A stretch of DNA of 64,000 nt, taken from positions 1-64,000 of the forward strand of contig NW_027488829.1 in NCBI RefSeq assembly GCF_050948215.1, given 5' to 3'. This DNA comes from Halictus rubicundus. Taxonomy: Eukaryota > Arthropoda > Insecta > Hymenoptera > Halictidae. The notes beneath the pieces are model-generated. The model worked only from the letters and a program-made list of their open reading frames with translations, did no database searches and was not told the origin of the DNA. The first letter of the stretch is position 1; each line of letters opens with the position of its first letter. The translations under genes and the position numbers were made by a program. Positions 12,331 through 26,900 of the stretch are shown here, piece by piece.

Positions 12331-13141
12331 ATCCTCTATCCTATCCTTATCCTCTATCGTCTCCTATACTCTATCCTATTACAACCTATATCGTATCCTC
12401 TATCCTATCCTATTCTCTATCGTATCCTATCCTCTATCCTATCCTATCCTCTATCATATCCTATCCTCTATCCTAACCTATCCTCTATCCTATCCTATCC
12501 TCTATCCTATCCTATCCTCTATCCTATCCTTATCCTCTATCGTATCCTATCCTCTATCCTATCCCATCCTCTATCCTATCCTATCCTCTATCCTATCCTA
12601 TCCTCTATCCTATCCTATCCTCTATCCTATCCTATCCTCTATCCTATCCTATCCTCTATCCTATCCTATCCTCTATCCTATCCTATCCTCTATCCTATCC
12701 TATCCTGTATCCTATCCTATCCTCTATCCTATCCTATCCTCTATCCTATCCTATCCTCTATCCTATCCTATCCTCTATCCTATCCTATCCTCTATCCTAT
12801 CCTATCCTCTATCCTATCCTATCCTCTATCCTATCCCATCCTCTATCCTATCCTATCCTCTACCCTATCCTATCCTCTATCCTATCCTATCCTCTATCCT
12901 ATCCTATCCTCTATCCTATCCTATCCTCTATCCTATCCTATCCTCTATCCTATATTATCCTCGATCCTATCCTATCCTCTATCCTATCCTATCCTGTATC
13001 ATATCCTATCCTCTATCCTATCCTATCCTGTATCCTATCCTATCCTCTATCCTATCCTATCCTCTATCCTATCCTATCCTGTATCATATCCTATCCTCTA
13101 TCCTATCCTATCCTCTATCCTATTCTATCCTCTATCCTATC

Positions 13142-13285
13142 CAATCCTATATCCTATTCTCTATCCTATCCAATAACCTATCCTATTCTATCCGCTATCC
13201 TATCCAATCCTATATCCTATCCTCTATCCTATCCTATCCTTTATCGTATCCTATCCTCTATCCTATTAAATCCTATATCGTATCC
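13142..13285 (+). repeat. X block, marker of one half of the higher-order repeat
   Basis: The block carries CCAATCCTATATCC, CCAATAACC at 13170, TTCTATCCGCTATCC, a second CCAATCCTATATCC, CCTTTATCGTATCC, and ends in CCTATTAAATCC and TATATCGTATCC. The CAATAACC core recurs at 13171, 16116, 19284, 19728, 23320, 26187, 28787, 32533, 34640, 35662, 37771, 43758, 48008 and 55408, always with the same neighbours. Inverted copies lie at about 290 and 3901, and rotated-alphabet copies at about 7390 and 10313. These single-base variants in a fixed order define homologous positions and allow copies of the large repeat to be aligned by eye. Confidence 0.9.
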
Positions 13286-14507
13286 TCTATCCTATCCTAT
13301 CCTCTATCGTATCCTATCCTCTATCGTATCCTATCCTCTATCCTATCCTATCCTCTATCCTATCCTATCCTCTATGCTATTCCTATCCTCTATCCTATAT
13401 TATCCTCTATCCTATCCCATCCTCTATCCTATCCTATCCTCTATCCTATCCTATCCTCTATCCTATCCTATCCTCTATCCTATCCTATCCTCTATCCTAT
13501 CCTATTCTCTATCCTATCCTATCCTCTATCCTATCCTATCCTCTATCCTATCCTATCCTCTATCCTATCATATACTCTATCCTATCCTATCCTCTATCCT
13601 ATCCTATCCTCTATCCTATCCTATCCTCTATCCTATCCTATCCTCTATCCTATCCTATCCTCTATCGTATCCTATCCTCTATCCTATCCTATCCTCTATC
13701 CTATCCTATTCTCTATCCTATCCTCTATCCTATTAAATCCTATATCGTATCCTCTATCCTATCCTATCCTCTATCGTATCCTATCCTCTATCGTATCCTA
13801 TCCTCTATCCTATCCTATCCTCTATCCTATCCTATCCTCTATGCTATCCTATCCTCTATCCTATATTATCCTCTATCCTATCCCATCCTCTATCCTATCC
13901 TATCCTCTATCCTATCCTATCCTCTATCCTATCCTATCCTCTATCCTATCCTATCCTCTATCCTATCCTATTCTCTATCCTATCCTATCCTCTATCCTAT
14001 CCTATCCTCTATCGTATCCTATCCTCCATCCTATCCTATCCTCTAACCTATATTATCCTCTATCCTATCCCATCCTCTATCCTATCTTATCCTCTATCCT
14101 ATCCTATCCTCTATCCTATCCTATCCTCTATCCTATTCTATCCTCTATCCTATTAAATCCTATATCGTATCCTCTATCATATCCTATCCTCTATCCTATC
14201 CTATCCTCTATCCTATCCTTATCCTCTATCGTATCCTATCCTCTATCCTATCCCATCCTCTATCCTATCCTATCCTCTATCCTATCCTATCCTCTATCCT
14301 ATCCTATCCTCTATCCTATCCTATTCTCTATCCTATCCTATCCTCTATCCTATCCTATCCTCTATCATATCCTATCCTCTATCCTATTCTATCCTGTATC
14401 CTATCCTATCCTCTATCCTATCCTATACTCTATCCTATCCTATCCTGTATCATATCCTATCCTCTATCCTATCCTATCCTCTATCCTATTCTATCCTCTA
14501 TCCTATC

Positions 14508-14655
14508 CAATCCTATATCCTATTCTCTATCCTATCCAATCCCCTATCCTATCCTATCCGCTATCCTATCCAATCCTATATCCTATCCTCTATCCTATCC
14601 TATCCTTTATCGTATCCTATCCTCTATCCTATTAAATCCTATATCGTATCCTCTA
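14508..14655 (+). repeat. Y block, marker of the other half of the higher-order repeat
   Basis: It is like the X block but with CCAATCCCC and CCTATCCGCTATCC in place of CCAATAACC and TTCTATCCGC, followed by the same CCTTTATCG and TTAAATCC end and then commonly CTATCGGATCC. Core positions are 14537, 17459, 21741, 24663, 27535, 30135, 36953, 40881, 42196, 45013, 46889, 47231, 50365, 54631, 58020 and 60613. An inverted copy is at 1874, rotated-alphabet copies are at about 8960 and 11612, and a CCACA-alphabet copy is at 11885. X and Y probably descend from one ancestral block by duplication and divergence. Confidence 0.9.
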
Positions 14656-16801
14656 TCCTATCCTATCCTCTATCGGATCCTATCCTCTATCCTATCCTAT
14701 CCTCTATCCTATCCTATCCTCTATCCTATCCTATCCTCTATCCTATATTATCCTCGATCCTATCCTATCCTCTATCCTATCCTATCCTCTATCCTATCCT
14801 ATCCTCCATCCTATCCTATCCTCTAACCTATATTATCCTCTATCCTATCCCATCCTCTATCCTATCTTATCCTCTATCCTATCCTATCCTCTATCCTATC
14901 CTATCCTCTATCCTATCCTATCCTCTATCCTATCCTTATCCTCTATCGTATCCTATCCTCTATCCTATCCCATCCTCTATCCTATCCTATCCTCTATCCT
15001 ATCCTATCCTCTATCCTATCCTATCCTCTATCCTATCCTATCCTCTATCCTATCCTATCCTCTATCCTATCCTATCCTCTATCCTATCCTATCCTCTATC
15101 CTATCCTATCCTGTATCCTATCCTATCCTCTATCCTATCCTATCCTCTATCCTATCCTATCCTCTATCCTATCCTATCCTCTATCCTATCCTATCCTCTA
15201 TCCTATCCTATCCTCTATCCTATCCTATCCTCTATCCTATCCCATCCTCTATCCTATCCTATCCTCTACCCTATCCTATCCTCTATCCTATCCTATCCTC
15301 TATCCTATCCTATCCTCTATCCTATCCTATCCTCTATCCTATCCCATCCTCTATCCTATCCTATCTTCTATCCTATCCTATCCTCTATCCTATCCTATCC
15401 TCTATCCCATCCTATTCTCTATCCTATCCTATCCTCTATCCTATCCTATCATCTATCATATCCTATCCTCTATCCTATCCTATCCTGTATCCTATCCTAT
15501 CCTCTATCCTATCCTATCCTCTATCCTATCCTATCCTCTATCCTATCCTATCCTCTATCCTATCCTATCCTCTATCCTATATTATCCTCTATCCTATCCC
15601 ATCCTCTATCCTATCCTATCCTCTATCCTATATTATCCTCTATCCTATCGTATCCTCTATCGTATCCTATCCTCTATCCTATTAAATCCTATATCGTATC
15701 CTCTATCCTATCCTATCCTCTATCCTATCCTATCCTCTATCCTATCCTATCCTATATCCTATCCTATCCTCTATCCTATCCTATCCTCTATCCTATCCTA
15801 TCCTCTATCCTATCCCATCCTCTATCCTATCCTATCCTCTATCCTATCCTATCCTCTATCCTATCCTATCCTCTATCCTATCCTATCCTCTATCCCATCC
15901 TATTCTCTATCCTATCCTATCCTCTATCCTATCCTATCCTGTATCATATCCTATCCTCTATCCTATCCTATCCTGTATCCTATCCTATCCTCTATCCTAT
16001 CCTATCCTCTATCCTATCCTATCCTGTATCATATCCTATCCTCTATCCTATCCTATCCTCTATCCTATTCTATCCTCTATCCTATCCAATCCTATATCCT
16101 ATTCTCTATCCTATCCAATAACCTATCCTATTCTATCCGCTATCCTATCCAATCCTATATCCTATCCTCTATCCTATCCTATCCTTTATCGTATCCTATC
16201 CTCTATCCTATTAAATCCTATATCGTATCCTCTATCCTATCCTATCCTCTATCGTATCCTATCCTCTATCGTATCCTATCCTCTATCCTATCCTATCCTC
16301 TATCCTATCCTATCCTCTATGCTATCCTATCCTCTATCCTATATTATCCTCTATCCTATCCTATCCTCTATCCTATCCTATCCTCTATCCTATCCTATCC
16401 TCTATCCTATCCTATCCTCTATCCTATCCTATTCTCTATCCTATCCTATCCTCTATCCTATCCTATTCTCTATCCTATCCTCTATCCTATTAAATCCTAT
16501 ATCGTATCCTCTATCCTATCCTATCCTCTATCCTATCCTATCCTCTATCCTATCCTATCCTCTATCCTATCCTATCCTCTATCCTATCCTATTCTCTATC
16601 CTATCCTATCCTCTATCCTATCCTATCCTCTATCCTATCCTATCCTCTATCCTATCCTATCCTCTATCCTATCCTATCCTCAATCCTATCCTATCCTCTA
16701 TCCTATCCTATCCTCAATCATATCCTATCCTCTATCGTATCCTATCCTCTATCGTATCCTATATTCTATCCTATTAAATCCTATATCGTATCCTCTATCC
16801 T

Positions 16802-17557
16802 ATGCTATCCTCTATCGTATCATATCCTCTATCCTATCCTATCCTCTATCCTATCCTATCCTCTATCCTATCCTATCCTCTATCCTATCCTATCCTCAAT
16901 CCTATCCTATCCTCTATCCTATCCTATCCTCTATCGTATCCTATCCTCCATCCTATCCTATCCTCTAACCTATATTATCCTCTATCCTATCCCATCCTCT
17001 ATCCTATCTTATCCTCTATCCTATCCTATCCTCTATCCTATCCTATCCTCTATCCTATTCTATCCTCTATCCTATTAAATCCTATATCGTATCCTCTATC
17101 ATATCCTATCCTCTATCCTATCCTATCCTCTATCCTATCCTTATCCTCTATCGTATCCTATCCTCTATCCTATCCCATCCTCTATCCTATCCTATCCTCT
17201 ATCCTATCCTATCCTCTATCCTATCCTATCCTCTATCCTATCCTATTCTCTATCCTATCCTATCCTCTATCCTATCCTATCCTCTATCATATCCTATCCT
17301 CTATCCTATTCTATCCTGTATCCTATCCTATCCTCTATCCTATCCTATACTCTATCCTATCCTATCCTGTATCATATCCTATCCTCTATCCTATCCTATC
17401 CTCTATCCTATTCTATCCTCTATCCTATCCAATCCTATATCCTATTCTCTATCCTATCCAATCCCCTATCCTATCCTATCCGCTATCCTATCCAATCCTA
17501 TATCCTATCCTCTATCCTATCCTATCCTTTATCGTATCCTATCCTCTATCCTATTAA
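16802..17557 (+). repeat. Z segment (ATG-bearing variant) leading into a Y block
   Basis: It starts with TATGCTATCC and CTATCGTATCATATCC and runs 756 bp to the TTAAA that closes the following Y block. Near-identical 756-bp copies lie at 16802, 21084, 24006, 26878 and 29478. Shorter or rearranged relatives start at 36569, 44364 and 57473. In the inverted arm the equivalent starts near 2545 on the minus strand. The segment forms a 251-codon open frame with an almost identical translation in all five full copies. That reflects recent copying of the DNA: the product would be a 17-residue Leu/Ser/Tyr/Pro/Ile repeat with no start context or domain. Confidence 0.88.
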
Positions 17558-20500
17558 ATCCTATATCGTATCCTCTATCCTATCCTATCCTCTATCGGAT
17601 CCTATCCTCTATCCTATCCTATCCTCTATCCTATCCTATCCTCTATCCTATCCTATCCTCTATCCTATATTATCCTCGATCCTATCCTATCCTCTATCCT
17701 ATCCTATCCTCTATCCTATCCTATCCTCCATCCTATCCTATCCTCTAACCTATATTATCCTCTATCCTATCCCATCCTCTATCCTATCTTATCCTCTATC
17801 CTATCCTATCCTCTATCCTATCCTATCCTCTATCCTATTCTATCCTCTATCCTATTAAATCCTATATCGTATCCTCTATCATATCCTATCCTCTATCCTA
17901 TCCTATCCTCTATCCTATCCTTATCCTCTATCGTATCCTATACTCTATCCTATTAAATCCTATATCGTATCCTCTATCCTATCCTATTCTCTATCGTATC
18001 CTATCCTCTATCCTATCCTATCCTCTATCATATCCTATCCTCTATCCTATCCTATCCTCTATCCTATCCTATCCTCTATCCTATCCTATCCTCTATCCTA
18101 TCCTTATCCTCTATCGTATCCTATCCTCTATCCTATCCCATCCTCTATCCTATCCTATCCTCTATCCTATCCTATCCTCTATCCTATCCTATCCTCTATC
18201 CTATCCTATCCTCTATCCTATCCTATCCTCTATCCTATCCTATCCTCTATCCTATCCTATCCTCTATCCTATCCTATCCTGTATCCTATCCTATCCTCTA
18301 TCCTATCCTATCCTCTATCCTATCCTATCCTCTATCCTATCCTATCCTCTATCCTATCCTATCCTCTATCCTATCCTATCCTCTATCCTATCCTATCCTC
18401 TATCCTATCCCATCCTCTATCCTATCCTATCCTCTACCCTATCCTATCCTCTATCCTATCCTATCCTCTATCCTATCCTATCCTCTATCCTATCCTATCC
18501 TCTATCCTATCCCATCCTCTATCCTATCCTATCTTCTATCCTATCCTATCCTCTATCCTATCCTATCCTCTATCCCATCCTATTCTCTATCCTATCCTAT
18601 CCTCTATCCTATCCTATCATCTATCATATCCTATCCTCTATCCTATCCTATCCTGTATCCTATCCTATCCTCTATCCTATCCTATCCTCTATCCTATCCT
18701 ATCCTCTATCCTATCCTATCCTCTATCCTATCCTATCCTCTATCCTATATTATCCTCTATCCTATCCCATCCTCTATCCTATCCTATCCTCTATCCTATA
18801 TTATCCTCTATCCTATCGTATCCTCTATCGTATCCTATCCTCTATCCTATTAAATCCTATATCGTATCCTCTATCCTATCCTATCCTCTATCCTATCCTA
18901 TCCTCTATCCTATCCTATCCTATATCCTATCCTATCCTCTATCCTATCCTATCCTCTATCCTATCCTATCCTCTATCCTATCCCATCCTCTATCCTATCC
19001 TATCCTCTATCCTATCCTATCCTCTATCCTATCCTATCCTCTATCCTATCCTATCCTCTATCCCATCCTATTCTCTATCCTATCCTATCCTCTATCCTAT
19101 CCTATCCTGTATCATATCCTATCCTCTATCCTATCCTATCCTGTATCCTATCCTATCCTCTATCCTATCCTATCCTCTATCCTATCCTATCCTGTATCAT
19201 ATCCTATCCTCTATCCTATCCTATCCTCTATCCTATTCTATCCTCTATCCTATCCAATCCTATATCCTATTCTGTATCCTATCCAATAACCTATCCTATT
19301 CTATCCGCTATCCTATCCAATCCTATATCCTATCCTCTATCCTATCCTATCCTTTATCGTATCCTATCCTCTATCCTATTAAATCCTATATCGTATCCTC
19401 TATCCTATCCTATCCTCTATCCTATCCTATCCTCTATCCTATATTATCCTCTATCCTATCCTATCCTCTATCCTATCCTATCCTCTATCCTATCCTATCC
19501 TCTATCCTATATTATCCTCGATCCTATCCTATCCTCTATCCTATCCTATCCTGTATCATATCCTATCCTCTATCCTATCCTATCCTGTATCCTATCCTAT
19601 CCTCTATCCTATCCTATCCTCTATCCTATCCTATCCTGTATCATATCCTATCCTCTATCCTATCCTATCCTCTATCCTATTCTATCCTCTATCCTATCCA
19701 ATCCTATATCCTATTCTCTATCCTATCCAATAACCTATCCTATTCTATCCGCTATCCTATCCAATCCTATATCCTATCCTCTATCCTATCCTATCCTTTA
19801 TCGTATCCTATCCTCTATCCTATTAAATCCTATATCGTATCCTCTATCCTATCCTATCCTCTATCGTATCCTATCCTCTATCGTATCCTATCCTCTATCC
19901 TATCCTATCCTCTATCCTATCCTATCCTCTATGCTATCCTATCCTCTATCCTATATTATCCTCTATCCTATCCCATCCTCTATCCTATCCTATCCTCTAT
20001 CCTATCCTATCCTCTATCCTATCCTATCCTCTATCCTATCCTATCCTCTATCCTATCCTATTCTCTATCCTATCCTATCCTCTATCCTATCCTATCCTCT
20101 ATCCTATCCTATCCTCTATCCTATCATATACTCTATCCTATCCTATCCTCTATCCTATCCTATCCTCTATCCTATCCTATCCTCTATCCTATCCTATCCT
20201 CTATCCTATCCTATCCTCTATCGTATCCTATCCTCTATCCTATCCTATCCTCTATCCTATCCTATTCTCTATCCTATCCTCTATCCTATTAAATCCTATA
20301 TCGTATCCTCTATCCTATCCTATCCTCTATCGTATCCTATCCTCTATCGTATCCTATCCTCTATCCTATCCTATCCTCTATCCTATCCTATCCTCTATGC
20401 TATCCTATCCTCTATCCTATATTATCCTCTATCCTATCCCATCCTCTATCCTATCCTATCCTCTATCCTATCCTATCCTCTATCCTATCCTATCCTCTAT

Positions 20501-23500
20501 CCTATCCTATCCTCTATCCTATCCTATTCTCTATCCTATCCTATCCTCTATCCTATCCTATCCTCTATCCTATCCTATCCTCTATCCTATCATATACTCT
20601 ATCCTATCCTATCCTCTATCCTATCCTATCCTCTATCCTATCCTATCCTCTATCCTATCCTATCCTCTATCGTATCCTATCCTCTATCCTATCCTATCCT
20701 CTATCGTATCCTATCCTCTATCCTATCCTATCCTCTATCCTATCCTATTCTCTATCCTATCCTCTATCCTATTAAATCCTATATCGTATCCTCTATCCTA
20801 TCCTATCCTCTATCGTATCCTATCCTCTATCCTATCCTATCCTCTATCCTATCCTATCCTCTATCCTATCCTATTCTCTATCCTATCCTATCCTCTATCC
20901 TATCCTATCCTCTATCCTATCCTATCCTCTATCCTATCCTATCCTCTATCCTATCCTATCCTCAATCCTATCCTATCCTCTATCCTATCCTATCCTCAAT
21001 CATATCCTATCCTCTATCGTATCCTATCCTCTATCGTATCCTATACTCTATCCTATTAAATCCTATATCGTATCCTCTATCCTATGCTATCCTCTATCGT
21101 ATCATATCCTCTATCCTATCCTATCCTCTATCCTATCCTATCCTCTATCCTATCCTATCCTCTATCCTATCCTATCCTCAATCCTATCCTATCCTCTATC
21201 CTATCCTATCCTCTATCGTATCCTATCCTCCATCCTATCCTATCCTCTAACCTATATTATCCTCTATCCTATCCCATCCTCTATCCTATCTTATCCTCTA
21301 TCCTATCCTATCCTCTATCCTATCCTATCCTCTATCCTATTCTATCCTCTATCCTATTAAATCCTATATCGTATCCTCTATCATATCCTATCCTCTATCC
21401 TATCCTATCCTCTATCCTATCCTTATCCTCTATCGTATCCTATCCTCTATCCTATCCCATCCTCTATCCTATCCTATCCTCTATCCTATCCTATCCTCTA
21501 TCCTATCCTATCCTCTATCCTATCCTATTCTCTATCCTATCCTATCCTCTATCCTATCCTATCCTCTATCATATCCTATCCTCTATCCTATTCTATCCTG
21601 TATCCTATCCTATCCTCTATCCTATCCTATACTCTATCCTATCCTATCCTGTATCATATCCTATCCTCTATCCTATCCTATCCTCTATCCTATTCTATCC
21701 TCTATCCTATCCAATCCTATATCCTATTCTCTATCCTATCCAATCCCCTATCCTATCCTATCCGCTATCCTATCCAATCCTATATCCTATCCTCTATCCT
21801 ATCCTATCCTTTATCGTATCCTATCCTCTATCCTATTAAATCCTATATCGTATCCTCTATCCTATCCTATCCTCTATCGGATCCTATCCTCTATCCTATC
21901 CTATCCTCTATCCTATCCTATCCTCTATCCTATCCTATCCTCTATCCTATATTATCCTCGATCCTATCCTATCCTCTATCCTATCCTATCCTCTATCCTA
22001 TCCTATCCTCCATCCTATCCTATCCTCTAACCTATATTATCCTCTATCCTATCCCATCCTCTATCCTATCTTATCCTCTATCCTATCCTATCCTCTATCC
22101 TATCCTATCCTCTATCCTATCCTATCCTCTATCCTATCCTTATCCTCTATCGTATCCTATCCTCTATCCTATCCCATCCTCTATCCTATCCTATCCTCTA
22201 TCCTATCCTATCCTCTATCCTATCCTATCCTCTATCCTATCCTATCCTCTATCCTATCCTATCCTCTATCCTATCCTATCCTCTATCCTATCCTATCCTC
22301 TATCCTATCCTATCCTGTATCCTATCCTATCCTCTATCCTATCCTATCCTCTATCCTATCCTATCCTCTATCCTATCCTATCCTCTATCCTATCCTATCC
22401 TCTATCCTATCCTATCCTCTATCCTATCCTATCCTCTATCCTATCCCATCCTCTATCCTATCCTATCCTCTACCCTATCCTATCCTCTATCCTATCCTAT
22501 CCTCTATCCTATCCTATCCTCTATCCTATCCTATCCTCTATCCTATCCCATCCTCTATCCTATCCTATCTTCTATCCTATCCTATCCTCTATCCTATCCT
22601 ATCCTCTATCCCATCCTATTCTCTATCCTATCCTATCCTCTATCCTATCCTATCATCTATCATATCCTATCCTCTATCCTATCCTATCCTGTATCCTATC
22701 CTATCCTCTATCCTATCCTATCCTCTATCCTATCCTATCCTCTATCCTATCCTATCCTCTATCCTATCCTATCCTCTATCCTATATTATCCTCTATCCTA
22801 TCCCATCCTCTATCCTATCCTATCCTCTATCCTATATTATCCTCTATCCTATCGTATCCTCTATCGTATCCTATCCTCTATCCTATTAAATCCTATATCG
22901 TATCCTCTATCCTATCCTATCCTCTATCCTATCCTATCCTCTATCCTATCCTATCCTATATCCTATCCTATCCTCTATCCTATCCTATCCTCTATCCTAT
23001 CCTATCCTCTATCCTATCCCATCCTCTATCCTATCCTATCCTCTATCCTATCCTATCCTCTATCCTATCCTATCCTCTATCCTATCCTATCCTCTATCCC
23101 ATCCTATTCTCTATCCTATCCTATCCTCTATCCTATCCTATCCTGTATCATATCCTATCCTCTATCCTATCCTATCCTGTATCCTATCCTATCCTCTATC
23201 CTATCCTATCCTCTATCCTATCCTATCCTGTATCATATCCTATCCTCTATCCTATCCTATCCTCTATCCTATTCTATCCTCTATCCTATCCAATCCTATA
23301 TCCTATTCTCTATCCTATCCAATAACCTATCCTATTCTATCCGCTATCCTATCCAATCCTATATCCTATCCTCTATCCTATCCTATCCTTTATCGTATCC
23401 TATCCTCTATCCTATTAAATCCTATATCGTATCCTCTATCCTATCCTATCCTCTATCGTATCCTATCCTCTATCGTATCCTATCCTCTATCCTATCCTAT

Positions 23501-23999
23501 CCTCTATCCTATCCTATCCTCTATGCTATCCTATCCTCTATCCTATATTATCCTCTATCCTATCCTATCCTCTATCCTATCCTATCCTCTATCCTATCCT
23601 ATCCTCTATCCTATCCTATCCTCTATCCTATCCTATTCTCTATCCTATCCTATCCTCTATCCTATCCTATTCTCTATCCTATCCTCTATCCTATTAAATC
23701 CTATATCGTATCCTCTATCCTATCCTATCCTCTATCCTATCCTATCCTCTATCCTATCCTATCCTCTATCCTATCCTATCCTCTATCCTATCCTATTCTC
23801 TATCCTATCCTATCCTCTATCCTATCCTATCCTCTATCCTATCCTATCCTCTATCCTATCCTATCCTCTATCCTATCCTATCCTCAATCCTATCCTATCC
23901 TCTATCCTATCCTATCCTCAATCATATCCTATCCTCTATCGTATCCTATCCTCTATCGTATCCTATATTCTATCCTATTAAATCCTATATCGTATCCTC

Positions 24000-26900
24000 T
24001 ATCCTATGCTATCCTCTATCGTATCATATCCTCTATCCTATCCTATCCTCTATCCTATCCTATCCTCTATCCTATCCTATCCTCTATCCTATCCTATCCT
24101 CAATCCTATCCTATCCTCTATCCTATCCTATCCTCTATCGTATCCTATCCTCCATCCTATCCTATCCTCTAACCTATATTATCCTCTATCCTATCCCATC
24201 CTCTATCCTATCTTATCCTCTATCCTATCCTATCCTCTATCCTATCCTATCCTCTATCCTATTCTATCCTCTATCCTATTAAATCCTATATCGTATCCTC
24301 TATCATATCCTATCCTCTATCCTATCCTATCCTCTATCCTATCCTTATCCTCTATCGTATCCTATCCTCTATCCTATCCCATCCTCTATCCTATCCTATC
24401 CTCTATCCTATCCTATCCTCTATCCTATCCTATCCTCTATCCTATCCTATTCTCTATCCTATCCTATCCTCTATCCTATCCTATCCTCTATCATATCCTA
24501 TCCTCTATCCTATTCTATCCTGTATCCTATCCTATCCTCTATCCTATCCTATACTCTATCCTATCCTATCCTGTATCATATCCTATCCTCTATCCTATCC
24601 TATCCTCTATCCTATTCTATCCTCTATCCTATCCAATCCTATATCCTATTCTCTATCCTATCCAATCCCCTATCCTATCCTATCCGCTATCCTATCCAAT
24701 CCTATATCCTATCCTCTATCCTATCCTATCCTTTATCGTATCCTATCCTCTATCCTATTAAATCCTATATCGTATCCTCTATCCTATCCTATCCTCTATC
24801 GGATCCTATCCTCTATCCTATCCTATCCTCTATCCTATCCTATCCTCTATCCTATCCTATCCTCTATCCTATATTATCCTCGATCCTATCCTATCCTCTA
24901 TCCTATCCTATCCTCTATCCTATCCTATCCTCCATCCTATCCTATCCTCTAACCTATATTATCCTCTATCCTATCCCATCCTCTATCCTATCTTATCCTC
25001 TATCCTATCCTATCCTCTATCCTATCCTATCCTCTATCCTATTCTATCCTCTATCCTATTAAATCCTATATCGTATCCTCTATCATATCCTATCCTCTAT
25101 CCTATCCTATCCTCTATCCTATCCTTATCCTCTATCGTATCCTATACTCTATCCTATTAAATCCTATATCGTATCCTCTATCCTATCCTATTCTCTATCG
25201 TATCCTATCCTCTATCCTATCCTATCCTCTATCATATCCTATCCTCTATCCTATCCTATCCTCTATCCTATCCTATCCTCTATCCTATCCTATCCTCTAT
25301 CCTATCCTTATCCTCTATCGTATCCTATCCTCTATCCTATCCCATCCTCTATCCTATCCTATCCTCTATCCTATCCTATCCTCTATCCTATCCTATCCTC
25401 TATCCTATCCTATCCTCTATCCTATCCTATCCTCTATCCTATCCTATCCTCTATCCTATCCTATCCTCTATCCTATCCTATCCTGTATCCTATCCTATCC
25501 TCTATCCTATCCTATCCTCTATCCTATCCTATCCTCTATCCTATCCTATCCTCTATCCTATCCTATCCTCTATCCTATCCTATCCTCTATCCTATCCTAT
25601 CCTCTATCCTATCCCATCCTCTATCCTATCCTATCCTCTACCCTATCCTATCCTCTATCCTATCCTATCCTCTATCCTATCCTATCCTCTATCCTATCCT
25701 ATCCTCTATCCTATCCCATCCTCTATCCTATCCTATCTTCTATCCTATCCTATCCTCTATCCTATCCTATCCTCTATCCCATCCTATTCTCTATCCTATC
25801 CTATCCTCTATCCTATCCTATCCTATATCCTATCCTATCCTCTATCCTATCCTATCCTCTATCCTATCCTATCCTCTATCCTATCCCATCCTCTATCCTA
25901 TCCTATCCTCTATCCTATCCTATCCTCTATCCTATCCTATCCTCTATCCTATCCTATCCTCTATCCCATCCTATTCTCTATCCTATCCTATCCTCTATCC
26001 TATCCTATCCTGTATCATATCCTATCCTCTATCCTATCCTATCCTGTATCCTATCCTATCCTCTATCCTATCCTATCCTCTATCCTATCCTATCCTGTAT
26101 CATATCCTATCCTCTATCCTATCCTATCCTCTATCCTATTCTATCCTCTATCCTATCCAATCCTATATCCTATTCTCTATCCTATCCAATAACCTATCCT
26201 ATTCTATCCGCTATCCTATCCAATCCTATATCCTATCCTCTATCCTATCCTATCCTTTATCGTATCCTATCCTCTATCCTATTAAATCCTATATCGTATC
26301 CTCTATCCTATCCTATCCTCTATCGTATCCTATCCTCTATCGTATCCTATCCTCTATCCTATCCTATCCTCTATCCTATCCTATCCTCTATGCTATCCTA
26401 TCCTCTATCCTATATTATCCTCTATCCTATCCTATCCTCTATCCTATCCTATCCTCTATCCTATCCTATCCTCTATCCTATCCTATCCTCTATCCTATCC
26501 TATTCTCTATCCTATCCTATCCTCTATCCTATCCTATCCTCTATCCTATCCTATCCTCTATCCTATCATATCCTCTATCCTATCCTATCCTCTATCCTAT
26601 CCTATCCTCTATCCTATCCTCTATCCTATCCTATCCTCTATCCTATCCTATCCTCTATCCTATCCTATCCTCTATCGTATCCTATCCTCTATCCTATCCT
26701 ATCCTCTATCCTATCCTATCCTCTATCCTATCCTATCCTCTATCCTATCCTATCCTCAATCCTATCCTATCCTCTATCCTATCCTATCCTCAATCATATC
26801 CTATCCTCTATCGTATCCTATCCTCTATCGTATCCTATACTCTATCCTATTAAATCCTATATCGTATCCTCTATCCTATGCTATCCTCTATCGTATCATA

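Larger units (their letters stand above)
1..23615. repeat. 23.6-kb inverted repeat (palindrome) of satellite, axis near 11751
   Basis: Rare satellite variants in the left arm pair with their reverse complements in the right arm at a nearly constant coordinate sum. X-type marker pairs are 293/23323, 3905/19731, 7395/16119 and 10317/13174. Y-type pairs are 1879/21743 and 11617/11885. TTTAA/TTAAA pairs are 199/23417, 729/22888, 1783/21838, 2267/21359, 3811/19825, 5683/17857, 6429/17077, 6731/16776, 7018/16492, 7297/16213, 9341/14155, 9763/13735, 10223/13268 and 11521/11981. Sums run from 23491 to 23636, which places the axis near 11751 with small indels. There is essentially no spacer. Between about 4.9 and 12.1 kb the markers appear only after letter substitution (see the TTCAC and CCACA entries). 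A biological palindrome is possible, but the substituted segments point to a fold-back read or assembly artefact. Confidence 0.9.
14100..26300 (+). repeat. Tandem duplication with 7204-bp offset (about 14.1-19.4 and 21.3-26.3 kb)
   Basis: The offset is exactly 7204 at the TTAAA pair 14155/21359, Y 14537/21741, X 16116/23320, the ATG variants 16319/23523 and 16802/24006, TTAAA 17955/25159, and a CCTTATCC variant at 18103/25307. Further right the second copy lacks about 301 bp, since X 19284 pairs with 26187 at offset 6903; the missing part lies near 18.6-18.9 kb of the first copy. To the left the match ends between 13.74 and 14.15 kb. The near identity, including rare variants, indicates a recent event. 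Confidence 0.87.

Noticed and set aside
4916..14635. Very long open frames (1753, 1724, 1395, 825 codons) rich in His, Ser, Phe, Thr and Leu, one running from the TTCAC array through CCACA into the CCTAT array
   Set aside because: The rotated-alphabet satellite also lacks stops. One frame crossing three 'different' repeats shows that the openness comes from base composition and not from selection.
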